A stretch of DNA of 64,000 nt. It comes from Vulcanimicrobiota bacterium. Lineage in GTDB: Bacteria; Vulcanimicrobiota; Vulcanimicrobiia; Eremiobacterales; Eremiobacteraceae. Under the pieces are notes generated by a model. It saw nothing but the letters and a program-made list of their open reading frames with translations, did no database searches and was not told the DNA's origin. This document shows positions 51,078-59,817 of the stretch, in pieces. Position numbers and translations under genes: made by a program. The DNA lies in contig JAFAKE010000051.1 in the NCBI GenBank assembly GCA_019235715.1, forward strand, positions 24,052-88,051, read 5' to 3'. How positions within the stretch are numbered: position 1 is the first letter of the stretch; every line of letters starts with the position of its first letter.

Positions 51078-52303
51078 GACGTTCGTTTCCGTGGACGGAG
51101 ATCATCGTACTCGCGTTGGCGGCGGGGGTCGTTTTGGCGATCACGTACGCCGCGTATCGGCACCAGCAGGCGACGGCGCCGCACTTCGCCACCTTTTCTT
51201 CTTACGACGCGCATAGCGGCGGATATCGCGCCTGGTACGAACTGCTGCAGCGCGAGGGTTTTCACGTCGTGCGCTTCGGGCAGCGGCCCGCGTTCCTCGA
51301 TGCCTCTATCGGAACGCTGATCGCATCGCCGAACGAAAAAGAAGTGGCGCTGCGCGCGCAGCAGACGCAGGACGTGACCGGCGTGCCGCAAGACATCGAT
51401 TTCGAAAACCTGCGCGCGTGGGTGCATGATGGCGGACGGCTCGTATGGGTGACCGACGGTTCGTGGGACGATCCGCTCGACCTCGACACCGATAGCGCGG
51501 GGCCAAAAGATGACAACGCGATTCCCGTCGCGCTCAGCCCGCAAACCGACGGCGTCAGCTCGGTCGTTGGAGTGGACTCGCTGCGCGTGCGCCCCGGAAC
51601 ATCGCCTTTATACGTTCCGCTGCTCGCAGACAGCGCAGGCGCGGTGGTGGCAGAACGTCGGTATGGCAAAGGCACGATCCTCGTCGTCACAGATCAAAGC
51701 TTGTTCGATAACAAGCATATCGCACTCGGCGATAACGCGAAGCTCGCCTACGGCCTGGCCGCCGGTACGAGCGGCACCGTCGCATTCGACGAATACCTGC
51801 ATGGCTACGTCTCCGGGTCGTCGTGGTGGACGATTTTGCCCGCGCCCGTGCGCGCCGCGCTTATCATCGCCGTGGCCGGCTTCACGCTGCTGCTCGTGGG
51901 CACGGCGCTGCGTTTCGGTCCGACCGCGCGCTTACCGGAGAACACCGAGCGCACCTCAGCGGAATACCTTTCATCCATGGCGCAGTTGCTCGCGCGCGGG
52001 CGCGCGGCGCGCAAGGCGTTGCGCGATCTGGCCGGCGTGACGCTGCGCGACGTCGCGTCGTCGCTCGGGCTTTCCGACCGTGCGACGGCCGCGCAGATCG
52101 CTGCGAGCGCGCGCAACGGAGAGAACGGCGAGACGCGCGCGGCGCAGATCGAAGAACTGGGCCGGCTGCAGATGCGCAACGAACCGGCCAACGTCGATTT
52201 GCTGCGCGCGGCGCAGCTTTCCGCATCCTTACGAAAGGAGTACTCGCGATATGGCCGCATCGGCTTCGGTCGTCGCGCAGCGCCTATCGGGCGGACTGCG
52301 TAA
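51074..52303 (+). CDS. DUF4350-domain membrane protein
   Basis: A 409-residue protein with two membrane helices (residues about 10-27 and 255-275) enclosing a Rossmann-like domain: 'SGGYRAWYELLQREGFHVVRF', 'LRAWVHDGGRLVWVTDGSWDDP', 'RRYGKGTILVVTDQSLFDNKHI'. A cytoplasmic tail follows with 'YLSSMAQLLARGRAARKAL'. DUF4350 proteins occur between DUF4129 and MoxR genes in many phyla. The last 53 nt overlap the moxR start region in another frame. Function unknown. Confidence 0.86.
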   Translation: MRRSFPWTEIIVLALAAGVVLAITYAAYRHQQATAPHFATFSSYDAHSGGYRAWYELLQREGFHVVRFGQRPAFLDASIGTLIASPNEKEVALRAQQTQDVTGVPQDIDFENLRAWVHDGGRLVWVTDGSWDDPLDLDTDSAGPKDDNAIPVALSPQTDGVSSVVGVDSLRVRPGTSPLYVPLLADSAGAVVAERRYGKGTILVVTDQSLFDNKHIALGDNAKLAYGLAAGTSGTVAFDEYLHGYVSGSSWWTILPAPVRAALIIAVAGFTLLLVGTALRFGPTARLPENTERTSAEYLSSMAQLLARGRAARKALRDLAGVTLRDVASSLGLSDRATAAQIAASARNGENGETRAAQIEELGRLQMRNEPANVDLLRAAQLSASLRKEYSRYGRIGFGRRAAPIGRTA

Positions 52304-53228
52304 GGTCATCGTCGGCCAAGACGAGGCGCTGTTCGCGCTGCAGGTCGCCCTGCTCGCATCGGGTCACGCGCTCATCGAGGGCGTGCCGGGCACGGCGAAG
52401 ACGCTTATCGTGCGCGTGCTGGCTCTGCTGCTCGGCGCGCAGTTCCGCCGCATCCAGTTCACGCCCGACCTCATGCCGTCCGATGTCGTCGGCACGACCG
52501 TGTTCAATCCCAAGTCCGGCGAGTTCTTCACGCGGCAAGGACCGATCTTCACCAACTTGCTGCTCGCCGACGAGATCAATCGCACGCCGCCCAAGACGCA
52601 AAGCGCATTGCTGGAAGCGATGGAAGAGCGCCACGTGACGATCGACGGCGTGACGTTCCCATTGCCGCCGCTGTTCATGGTGTGCGCCACGCAAAATCCG
52701 GTCGAATACGAAGGCACATACCCGCTGCCGGAAGCGCAGCTCGACCGTTTCATGGTCAAGTGCCGCACCGAATACCCGAGCGCAGATGAAGAGACGAGCC
52801 TTCTCAAGCGCGTCGCAGGCGGTTTCGACTCGCGCTATCTCGAGCGCGAAGGCTTAAGCGCAGTCGTCACCGAGGCGGAGATCGCCGCTGCGCGTCAGGA
52901 CGTGCGCGCGGTGCACGTCGCGCCGTCGCTGCAGCAGTACGTGTACGAGATCGTCAAGCGCACGCGCGATGCGGGCGACGTCAGCTTGGGAGCCAGCCCG
53001 CGCGCGGGCATTCAGTTGCTCATCGCGGCGCAGGCCGCAGCAGCCATAGACGGGCGCGACTACGCGACGCCCGACGATGTCAAGGCGACCGCGCCGCTCG
53101 TCCTCAACCACCGCCTGCTCGTCCGTCCGGAGGCCGAGGTCGAAGGCTTGTCCGCAAGCGATGTCATCAAGCGCGTGCTCGACGCCGTGCCCGTGCCGAA
53201 AGAAGCGACCGCGACGACGGCGACATGA
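52251..53228 (+). CDS. MoxR-family AAA+ ATPase
   Basis: A 325-residue chaperone-like ATPase. Walker A is 'IEGVPGTAKT' (Ala where Gly is more usual), 'TPDLMPSDVVGTTVFNPKSGEF', Walker B 'LLADEINRTPPKTQSALLEAMEERHVTIDG', sensor 1 'ATQNPVEYEGTYPLPEAQLDRF' and sensor 2 'ASPRAGIQLL'. AAGGAG lies 10 nt before ATG 52251, within the DUF4350 gene. MoxR proteins help assemble or activate complexes with VWA-type partners, here presumably the DUF58 protein that follows by ATGA overlap. Confidence 0.94.
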   Translation: MAASASVVAQRLSGGLRKVIVGQDEALFALQVALLASGHALIEGVPGTAKTLIVRVLALLLGAQFRRIQFTPDLMPSDVVGTTVFNPKSGEFFTRQGPIFTNLLLADEINRTPPKTQSALLEAMEERHVTIDGVTFPLPPLFMVCATQNPVEYEGTYPLPEAQLDRFMVKCRTEYPSADEETSLLKRVAGGFDSRYLEREGLSAVVTEAEIAAARQDVRAVHVAPSLQQYVYEIVKRTRDAGDVSLGASPRAGIQLLIAAQAAAAIDGRDYATPDDVKATAPLVLNHRLLVRPEAEVEGLSASDVIKRVLDAVPVPKEATATTAT

Positions 53229-54574
53229 AGCCGCGCCCGAAGCGTCGTTTCGAGCCCGCGTTTCCGTGGATCACGCCGCGCTTCGTCGCGTGGCTGGTCG
53301 CGGTCGCATTCGTCATCGCGCTTGGCGCTTTCTGGCAGCCGCTCGTCTACGCCGGCGCTGCCTGCGCAGCCATTCTCATCGGTTTCTTGATCGCAGATCT
53401 TGCATCAGGTCCCAACCGCGGCGAGGTCATCCTGGCGCGCGAGCCGGTCGAGCACCTCGCGCTGCGTGCGCCGGGAACACTGCGCTACTCGATCATCAAT
53501 CGCAGTGCCGTGCCCGTGTGTTATGCGGTCGTGGACACGCCGGTCGACGTTTTGCAAATGCCCGAAGAACCGGTCACGGGCGTCGTCGGACCGGCCCGCC
53601 GCAAGGTCCTCGAGCTGCCGGTGACACCACTGGAACGCGGCGACGTGACACTCAAAGATCTGTATCTCAGCGCGGATAACGCGTTCGGCCTCATACGCCG
53701 CCACTGGCGCGTCAACGCCGACACCGCCGTGCGCATCTATCCGGACCTGTCGGCGGTCGAGCGCTATGGCATGTTGGCGCGCCGTGGTCGCCTGATCGAA
53801 GCGGGCTTCCGCAAACTGCGCTTGCGCGGCGGCGGCGGCGAATTCGACAGCTTGCGCGAATGGCAGCCCGGCGACGAGTTTCGTGCCATCGACTGGAAAG
53901 CGACGGCGCGGCGCAGCAAGATGATGGTGTCGCAGTACGACGTCGAACGCAGCCAAACGGTGATGCTCGTGCTCGACGCCGGCCGTCTCATGATGCCGCG
54001 CATCGGCGGACAGCGCAAGTTCGATTACGCCGTCACCGCGGCGCTCTCGGTCGCATCGATCGCTTCGATCGTCGACGACAAAGTGGGCGTGCTCGCGTTT
54101 GCCGGCGACATCATCGAGCATATCGCGCCGCGCGCGGGAGCGCGCCACGTCAGCGGTCTCGTGCAGCGGCTGTACGACCTGCAGCCGCGTTTCGAAGAAT
54201 CCGACTACGCCGGCGCGTTCACGTATTTGCGCCGCCGCCAGCCGAAGCGCAGCCTCGTCATCTTCTTCACCGACATGTTCGACCCGGTCGCCTCGGCCGG
54301 CGTTCTCGCAAACGTCGCCATGCTCGTGCCGCGCCATCTCGTCGTTTGCGTGCTCATGAACGATGAAGCGATCGCGGACGCGCTGCAGACGGTGCCGGCC
54401 ACCGCCGAACAAGCATATCGCGCCAGCGTCGCGGCCACGCTGGGCGCCGAGCGGCGCAAGGCGGCGGCCATGCTGCAGCAGCGCGGCATCGCCGTCATCG
54501 ATGTGCCGGCGGCGCAGCTGACCGTCTCGCTGATCAACGCGTACATCGACATCAAGGCGCGCGACCTGATCTAG
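53225..54574 (+). CDS. DUF58 (VWA-like) membrane protein
   Basis: A 449-residue partner of MoxR. Two N-terminal membrane helices ('FVAWLVAVAFVIALGAFW', 'VYAGAACAAILIGFLIADL') precede a beta domain and the DUF58 core 'GGGEFDSLREWQPGDEFRAIDWKATARRSKMMVSQYDVERSQTVMLVLDAG', where the 'D-W-K-A-T-A-R' is diagnostic, and a VWA-type fold ('KVGVLAFAGDI', 'VIFFTDMFDP'). Role of the system (cell-envelope assembly or stress) is not established. Overlaps moxR by ATGA. It is the last gene before the toxin-antitoxin pair. Confidence 0.92.
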   Translation: MKPRPKRRFEPAFPWITPRFVAWLVAVAFVIALGAFWQPLVYAGAACAAILIGFLIADLASGPNRGEVILAREPVEHLALRAPGTLRYSIINRSAVPVCYAVVDTPVDVLQMPEEPVTGVVGPARRKVLELPVTPLERGDVTLKDLYLSADNAFGLIRRHWRVNADTAVRIYPDLSAVERYGMLARRGRLIEAGFRKLRLRGGGGEFDSLREWQPGDEFRAIDWKATARRSKMMVSQYDVERSQTVMLVLDAGRLMMPRIGGQRKFDYAVTAALSVASIASIVDDKVGVLAFAGDIIEHIAPRAGARHVSGLVQRLYDLQPRFEESDYAGAFTYLRRRQPKRSLVIFFTDMFDPVASAGVLANVAMLVPRHLVVCVLMNDEAIADALQTVPATAEQAYRASVAATLGAERRKAAAMLQQRGIAVIDVPAAQLTVSLINAYIDIKARDLI

Positions 54575-54600
54575 CCCTCCGGGAACTGGCGAGCCGGGGC

Positions 54601-54649
54601 TTGCTTTGCGTACGATATCGCACTATAATTAGGTGGAACTACGATATCG
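54601..54649 (+). promoter_or_regulatory. Promoter with two operator-like repeats for the toxin-antitoxin pair
   Basis: TTGCTT, a 17-bp spacer and a perfect TATAAT form a strong sigma70 promoter. TACGATATCG occurs twice (54611 and 54640, 29 nt apart), each holding the palindrome CGATATCG, one in the spacer and one at the expected transcript start. This suits autorepression by the antitoxin. Confidence 0.75.
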
Positions 54650-54664
54650 GAGTTAACGCAAGTA

Positions 54665-55069
54665 ATGGCCCTGCTCGCTCCCAGCCCTACGCCTCCAGCC
54701 GAGGCGCTCTCGCCGGCCCACCTGCTGCCGACGGTTTTGCGCATCCTCAACGCATGGAAGCTTAAGGACGCCGAACAGCAGCGCGTCCTCGGCTTGGATT
54801 CTGCCAGCACGCTGTACGAGTGGCGCCGGCGAGCGCCGTCGCGGCTCCAAGCGCAGACGCTCGAGCGCATCTCCTACATCTTGTGGGTCTACGAATATCT
54901 GCACGCGCTCTTTGGCGAAGGCGCAGCCTCCGACGAGTGGCTCGCCCGGCCCAACAGCGCTCCGCTCTTCGCCGGCAGACCGCCCGCGACGATCTTCTGT
55001 TCCGGTTTGTTCGGCGACGTCTTTCGCGTCTACGATTACTTGTATGGGCAGACACAGGGCTGGCAATGA
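54665..55069 (+). CDS. Xre/MbcA-type antitoxin of a RES toxin pair
   Basis: A 134-residue antitoxin. The N-terminal half is an Xre-like HTH ('AEQQRVLGLDSASTLYEWRRRAPSRL'), and the C-terminal half is the toxin-binding DUF2384/MbcA domain: 'LERISYILWVYEYLHALF', 'WLARPNSAPLFAGRPPATIFCSG', 'VFRVYDYLYG'. The 'RPN...F.G..P' core is typical. Its promoter carries twin palindromes. It overlaps the toxin by ATGA. The pair interrupts the MoxR-SpoIIM cluster. Confidence 0.9.
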   Translation: MALLAPSPTPPAEALSPAHLLPTVLRILNAWKLKDAEQQRVLGLDSASTLYEWRRRAPSRLQAQTLERISYILWVYEYLHALFGEGAASDEWLARPNSAPLFAGRPPATIFCSGLFGDVFRVYDYLYGQTQGWQ

Positions 55070-55761
55070 AGATCCCGACGACGCCGATCGCGGGGCGCAC
55101 GTGGCGCCTCGTGTCACCTCCGCTTGGAGCGGTCGCCCGCATCGCGATCGACGAAGACGCCAAACGCGCTGCAGCCGCGACGATGGAGCTTGCGCAAGCC
55201 GACGTCATCAAACGCGCGCATGCTGATCCGGAATACCGGCCGTTGCTGCGTCGGCCGGGCTGGGAAGTCATCCTGTATCCGTTCGTGCGCCTTGGCAAAT
55301 ACGGCAGCCGTTTTTCCGACGGTTCCTACGGCGTGTTTTACGCGGCCTTCGAACGGCGCACGGCGATCGCGGAGACCGTGTACCACCGCACGCGCCTGCT
55401 CGCGCAGTCGTCAGCGCCGCCGGCGCTGATCCCGGTGTCCGCGTACGCTGCGCGCATCGCCGGCGAGTATGACGACATCCGCGACGCGCGCGCTGCGTAC
55501 CCCGGCGTTTACGCCAAAGACCAGTATCACGACTCGCAGCGTTTCGGACGCGAACGCAAGGGAGCGGGCAGCAACGGCATCGCCTACACGAGCGTGCGCA
55601 TCGCCCGCGGGTCGTGCATCGGCATCTTCGCAGCGCGCACGATCAGCTCGTGCAGCCTCGTCGAACGCTTGCGCTATGAATGGGATGGCGCGCGCATCGC
55701 GCGCGTTTACGTGCGCTCCGCCGCCGCGGGCGCTTCGGCGCGTCCGGCAAAGCCGAAATAG
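55066..55761 (+). CDS. RES-domain toxin
   Basis: A 231-residue toxin of the RES family, members of which degrade cellular NAD+. The named residues are visible: Arg in 'GRTWRLVSPP' or 'GSRFSDGSYGVFYAAF', Glu in 'AIAETVYHR', and Ser in 'GSNGIAYTSVR'. An insert before the RES core ('DADPEYRPLLRRPGWEVILYPFVRLGKYGSRF'-like region) is seen in MbcT-like relatives. The last 55 nt overlap the convergent SpoIIM gene, suggesting it arrived by insertion or that one frame was extended. No inactivating change is seen. Confidence 0.88.
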   Translation: MKIPTTPIAGRTWRLVSPPLGAVARIAIDEDAKRAAAATMELAQADVIKRAHADPEYRPLLRRPGWEVILYPFVRLGKYGSRFSDGSYGVFYAAFERRTAIAETVYHRTRLLAQSSAPPALIPVSAYAARIAGEYDDIRDARAAYPGVYAKDQYHDSQRFGRERKGAGSNGIAYTSVRIARGSCIGIFAARTISSCSLVERLRYEWDGARIARVYVRSAAAGASARPAKPK

Positions 55762-56702
55762 AATATCATCAGCAGCGCCGTCATGGCGCCCACCGCGAGA
55801 CGCAACTCGGGTGAGACGCGCTGCGGCGACACGAATCCTTCGATCAGCGCGGCGCACGTCAGCATGGCGACGACCCCGATGATCAACGTGAGCGCGCGCC
55901 GCGCGTTGCGCTTGAGCGCGTCGACGATGCGCAGGCGCCCGGGGTTGAGCACACTGGCCGCGAGCAACAATCCCGCTGCTGCCGAGATCTGGATCGCGGT
56001 CAGCTCGATGACGCCGTGCGGCGCAATCGTCGCCCAGAAGTCGTAACCGAATCCGGCGTTGGTGTACAGCGCGCCGAGTCCGCCTACCATCAAGCCGTTG
56101 AAGAACACCAAGTAGACCGTCAGCGCACCGGGCAGCGGAAACGGAATGATGCCCGCGCCGAAGGCGTAGAACGCGATGCGGATATTGTTGGACATGATGG
56201 CGGCCGACATCACCGACGAGAGATCGCGGTTGAAGCCGAAGTTCGTGTCGTGGATCTTTTCATGGATTGGCCGGATGTATTGGTCCGGCAGAATCACGTA
56301 CGCATCCGTCGGCACCGCTCTGATGAGCGCATACGCCGCGATCGCCGATATCACGAAGAGTGCGGCGCACGCCAAGATATACCAGCGCGAGCGGCGCACC
56401 TCTGCGGGGAAGTCGTGTCCGAAGAAACGCGTGACGCGCGTCCAGCCGCCTTCGACATTGCCCGCGTACACGTACGAATGCGCGCGCGCGGTGAGCCGGT
56501 GCAGATACGCCTGCAGATTCTCGTCATACTTGCGGCCGGTGGCGAACGCAAGGTCGGAGGTCACCCAACGATACAGCCGCCCGAGCTCTTCGATCTGCTC
56601 GGGCGCCAACGAACGCAAGCCGCGGCGCTCCGCGCTATCGAGTAAGGCTTCGAGCCGCTGCCATCCCTCACGACGCCGCTCGACGAAGACGGATTGGCGC
56701 AT
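55707..56702 (-). CDS. SpoIIM-family membrane protein
   Basis: A 331-residue protein with the stage II sporulation protein M fold: an N-terminal cytoplasmic helical region ('FVERRREGWQRLEALLDSAERRG', 'LGRLYRWVTSDLAFA'), then about five helices including 'MSNNIRIAFYAFGAGIIPFPLPGALTVYLVFFNGLMVGGLGALY' and 'IAPHGVIELTAIQISAAAGL', the hallmark 'PHG..E' motif. Outside spore formers this family accompanies RDD and MoxR/DUF58 genes. It is divergent from the RDD gene and overlaps the RES toxin tail to tail. Confidence 0.92.
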   Translation of the reverse strand: MRQSVFVERRREGWQRLEALLDSAERRGLRSLAPEQIEELGRLYRWVTSDLAFATGRKYDENLQAYLHRLTARAHSYVYAGNVEGGWTRVTRFFGHDFPAEVRRSRWYILACAALFVISAIAAYALIRAVPTDAYVILPDQYIRPIHEKIHDTNFGFNRDLSSVMSAAIMSNNIRIAFYAFGAGIIPFPLPGALTVYLVFFNGLMVGGLGALYTNAGFGYDFWATIAPHGVIELTAIQISAAAGLLLAASVLNPGRLRIVDALKRNARRALTLIIGVVAMLTCAALIEGFVSPQRVSPELRLAVGAMTALLMIFYFGFAGRAEAPAAAERT

Positions 56703-56740
56703 CTGCGGGCGATTTCTCGCGTTTGCGCGAAGGTGCCTTT

Positions 56741-57505
56741 GTGGAGCGGACCGTCACCGTACGAACGCCTGAGAGCGTCGCCTTTCAATACGAGCTCGCC
56801 GGTCTGGGCAGCCGCTTCCTCGCGGTCGTCATCGACATCTTGCTGCAGACGCTCGTCGATGTCGTCCTCATCCTCATCGTCACGGTGCTCATCCCCGGCA
56901 TCATCGACGTGCCCAAAGCGCTGCACATCAATCCCGCGAAGTTCGCGGCGTTTTTCGGTGCGATCGCGCTCGTCGTGTTCCTGCTCGTCATCCCATTCGG
57001 GTATTTCATCGTGTTCGAAGCAGCTTGGAATGGCCAGACGCCCGGCAAACGGCTGCTCGGCATCCGCGTCGTGCGCGACGGCGGTTATCCGATCGATCTC
57101 GGCAGCGATGTGCTGCGCAATCTGATCCGCATCGTCGAAGCCGCCTTCGGATACATCCCGTCCGCGATCAGCGTGCTGCTGTCGTCGCAGAACAAGCGCT
57201 TGGGCGACTACGCCGCGGGCACGATCGTCGTGCGCGACCGCGCCTTTGAAGTCTTGAGTCCGCAGACATGGCTGCAGGGTGACGGCATCCCGGACGCGCC
57301 GCCGCTGACGCCCACGACAGCGCTGACGCCCCAAGAGTGGGAACTTCTCGATCGCTACGTCGAACGCCGTTCGACGCTGCCGCCGTCGATCGCGGCGGCG
57401 ACCGCCGCGCGTGTCGCGGCGATGCTGCGTCCGAAACTTGATGCGCAGAGCGCATCGCTGTCCGACGACGCCGTCCTCATGCGCTTGTTCGCTTCCCGGC
57501 GTTGA
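56741..57505 (+). CDS. RDD-family membrane protein
   Basis: A 254-residue RDD protein: 'GLGSRFLAVVIDILLQTLVD' carries the Arg and Asp of the family name, 'WNGQTPGKRLLGIRVV' is the conserved loop, and 'NKRLGDYAAGTIVVRDR' ends the domain. Three membrane helices are clear. GTG 56741 with GAAGGTG 5 nt upstream is preferred to the track's TTG 56723. It is divergent from SpoIIM with only about 38 bp between starts. Function is unsettled; some family members affect ion transport. Confidence 0.9.
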   Translation: MERTVTVRTPESVAFQYELAGLGSRFLAVVIDILLQTLVDVVLILIVTVLIPGIIDVPKALHINPAKFAAFFGAIALVVFLLVIPFGYFIVFEAAWNGQTPGKRLLGIRVVRDGGYPIDLGSDVLRNLIRIVEAAFGYIPSAISVLLSSQNKRLGDYAAGTIVVRDRAFEVLSPQTWLQGDGIPDAPPLTPTTALTPQEWELLDRYVERRSTLPPSIAAATAARVAAMLRPKLDAQSASLSDDAVLMRLFASRR

Positions 57506-57562
57506 CGCTTTTCGCATAAGAGCACAGGTCGCCGCGGCGCGCGCGCCTAACCCGCCACGCCT

Positions 57563-58732
57563 ATGAGCCTGTGCGTCGTTTTCATTTGGGCGATGTTGCT
57601 GGCAGATGCCGCACCGGCGACGCCGGCGCCGGCACCCGCCGCGATGGCGCCCGCGCCCGCGCCGACGATCAAGCCGGATCAGTGGCAAGGCGTCACGCTC
57701 GGCGAGAGCATCGATACCGTGCGCACTCGGCTCGGCCCGCCGGATTTCAACCGCAAGGTCATCTTAGGATCGATGCTCGTCGAATATCCGATCCACGGCG
57801 GCGAGGGCTCGCTCGTGCTGGAGACGAGCGGCAAGGCGGTGACGTCGATCCGCGTCGAGGCGCCTGCGCCCAAACAGCTGAGCTTGCCGATCGGCGATCC
57901 CTTCGGCGTCAACTTAGGCGATAGCGTGACGCGGTTGCTCACGCTGCGCGGTCAGCCGAGCCGCATGTATGACGACGGGCCGGACGACTCTTCGACGATC
58001 TACGGCGCGTCGAACGAGAACCGCTGGATCTATTCCATCCACTCATCGACGGTTGTGGCGATCACGCTCATCGCGCCGAAACCACCGCAGCCGCCTGCAA
58101 CGCCCGGACCGCCCGGTCTGGTGTTGCAAGGGACGCCAAAACCGCATCACGGCACCGTGATCAAAGGCACGCCTGCGCCGGCGCGTCCTGCGGTCGCATC
58201 GCCAGCATCGCCAGCCGTCGCGGCTGGCGCCACACCGAACGCCGCGATGTCGCCGACCCCGATCCCCGGCATCGCGTTGCCCGCGCCGAACCCGACGTCC
58301 GGACCGGCTCGTCCGACGCCGCGGCCGACACCCACTCCAGTCGCTGCGGCAACACCCACCCCGCGCCCCGCCGCAGCCGGCAGCTCGACGCCGAACGCGA
58401 TCGCGCTCGCGAGTCCCGCGGCGATCGAGATGACGCCGCGCCCGGTGACGGCGCCCGTCGCCAGCGCGCAGCCGGCCGACGGCAGCTCGGTCGAGACCGC
58501 GATCGTCGTGCGCGCGCCCGACATGGCCACCGGTTTCGACTACATCTATAAGTTCGTCGAGAACATCTCGTGCGGCGACGGCTCAAGCCAATATCGCATC
58601 ACCGGCCAAGACATCACGTCGGAGCACCGTCACAACTACGCGAAGATCACCGCGGAATGTCCGACGACGCACGACCGGCGGCTATTCTATTTCGACGTGA
58701 CTGCGATCTTCACCAAGAGCACCGAGCGCTGA
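57563..58732 (+). CDS. Secreted Pro/Ala/Thr-rich protein with two N-terminal repeats
   Basis: A 389-residue protein with a short signal sequence, then two related units: 'GVTLGESIDTVRTRLGPPDF' and 'GVNLGDSVTRLLTLRGQPSRM', each starting a strand-helix-strand pattern like the SmpA/BamE fold. A disordered linker rich in 'TPAPARPAV' and 'PTPRPTPTP' (about residues 175-300) leads to a C-terminal domain with two cysteines. No family is recognised with confidence. It stands alone after the RDD gene. Exported location is inferred from the N-terminus. Confidence 0.72.
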   Translation: MSLCVVFIWAMLLADAAPATPAPAPAAMAPAPAPTIKPDQWQGVTLGESIDTVRTRLGPPDFNRKVILGSMLVEYPIHGGEGSLVLETSGKAVTSIRVEAPAPKQLSLPIGDPFGVNLGDSVTRLLTLRGQPSRMYDDGPDDSSTIYGASNENRWIYSIHSSTVVAITLIAPKPPQPPATPGPPGLVLQGTPKPHHGTVIKGTPAPARPAVASPASPAVAAGATPNAAMSPTPIPGIALPAPNPTSGPARPTPRPTPTPVAAATPTPRPAAAGSSTPNAIALASPAAIEMTPRPVTAPVASAQPADGSSVETAIVVRAPDMATGFDYIYKFVENISCGDGSSQYRITGQDITSEHRHNYAKITAECPTTHDRRLFYFDVTAIFTKSTER

Positions 58733-58751
58733 GCGCGCCTTTGCGCAGTCG

Positions 58752-59738
58752 CTACGCAGCCACGTCGCCAAGCGCGCGGCGCGCGAAGACGCGCACCATG
58801 CGCTTGCGATAGGGAATCGTCGCGCTCGTGTTGTCGAGCGGCTTGCCGGCAGCGAACGCCGCATCCGCTGCCGCTTCAAGCGCTTCGTGTTCGAGCTTGG
58901 TGCCGATGAGCGCCTGCGCTGCGGCGGGCACGTCGACGGGTTTCGGCGCGACCGCGTTCAACACAAGGCGCGCGTGCACGCACACGCCGTCGTCATCGCA
59001 GCGCACGAGCGCGGCGACACTGAGAATCGGAAAATCGAACGAGTTGCGCAAGCGTAGCTTGCGATATGCGCTGCGCGTGTTGTCTCCCGGCGGCGGCACT
59101 GAGATGTGCGTGACGATCTCACCCGGCTGCTTGGCCCACGCGCGCATGCCGTCGTCCACGTAGAACTGCTCGATCGGGATCTCGCGCGCGCCCGATGGGC
59201 CGATGACGTGCAGCCGCGCACCGAACGCTTGGAGCACCGGCGCCGTATCGGATGAGTTCACCGCCAGGCATTTCGGGCTTGACGTCGCGACACGGCAGAT
59301 ATCGCCGTCCTTTTTCATGCAATAGCCGAGCGCTTTGCGCCAGTCGAGGTTCTGATTGTAGTAATTGCAGCGCGTGTCGACGCAGACGTTGCCGCCGATG
59401 GTGCCCATGTTGCGCAATTGCGGTGTCGAGACGGCAGCTGCAGCCGCAGCCAGCGCCGGATAATGACGCCGCACGGCGTCGCTGGTGGCGAGCGCGGTTA
59501 AGGACGTGAGCGCGCCAAGCGTCAGGCCGCTCACATCGTTATAGCGGATATAGTTCAGGTTCGTGATCGGTCGCAGCCCTATGAGCACTTTGGGCGTGAA
59601 GAGACGCTGCTTCATGTTCGCATAGAGATCGGTGCCGCCCGATACGGGCAGCGCATCGGCTCCGTGCATCGCCAAGAGCTCGACGGCTTCGTCGGCGGTG
59701 CGGGCCGGGATGTAGGTGAACGGCGGCAAGCGCAGCAC
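58752..59738 (-). CDS. FAD-binding subunit of a molybdenum hydroxylase, 4-hydroxybenzoyl-CoA reductase beta-like
   Basis: A 328-residue FAD subunit of the xanthine dehydrogenase family: 'ALPVSGGTDLYANMKQ', 'STPQLRNMGTIGGNVC' (FAD-binding) and a C-terminal CO-dehydrogenase flavoprotein domain. Between residues about 115 and 160 lies a Cys-rich insert ('CVDTRC', 'GYCMKKDGDIC', 'SPKCLAV') like the loop that binds an extra 4Fe-4S cluster in 4-hydroxybenzoyl-CoA reductase HcrB. Large and small subunits are not adjacent. GTG start, weak ribosome site. The enzyme would need the MocA-type cofactor made at 16.8 kb. Confidence 0.88.
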   Translation of the reverse strand: MLRLPPFTYIPARTADEAVELLAMHGADALPVSGGTDLYANMKQRLFTPKVLIGLRPITNLNYIRYNDVSGLTLGALTSLTALATSDAVRRHYPALAAAAAAVSTPQLRNMGTIGGNVCVDTRCNYYNQNLDWRKALGYCMKKDGDICRVATSSPKCLAVNSSDTAPVLQAFGARLHVIGPSGAREIPIEQFYVDDGMRAWAKQPGEIVTHISVPPPGDNTRSAYRKLRLRNSFDFPILSVAALVRCDDDGVCVHARLVLNAVAPKPVDVPAAAQALIGTKLEHEALEAAADAAFAAGKPLDNTSATIPYRKRMVRVFARRALGDVAA

Positions 59739-59782
59739 GGTGAAACTACTTCAACCCAAGCGTAGCTTTTCCGTTAGCCGTC

Positions 59783-59811
59783 TTGACCGCGTTTCACTTG
59801 CGCGTGATTGT
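59783..59811 (+). promoter_or_regulatory. Putative promoter of the structured RNA
   Basis: TTGACC, a 17-bp spacer and GATTGT. The -35 matches five of six consensus bases; the -10 only three. A transcript would begin at about 59818, just before the tRNA-like element. Confidence 0.4.
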
Positions 59812-59817
59812 GTCCGC

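Noticed and set aside
54575-57505. Integrated mobile element carrying the toxin-antitoxin pair
   Set aside because: No integrase, transposase, terminal repeats or target duplication are visible around it.
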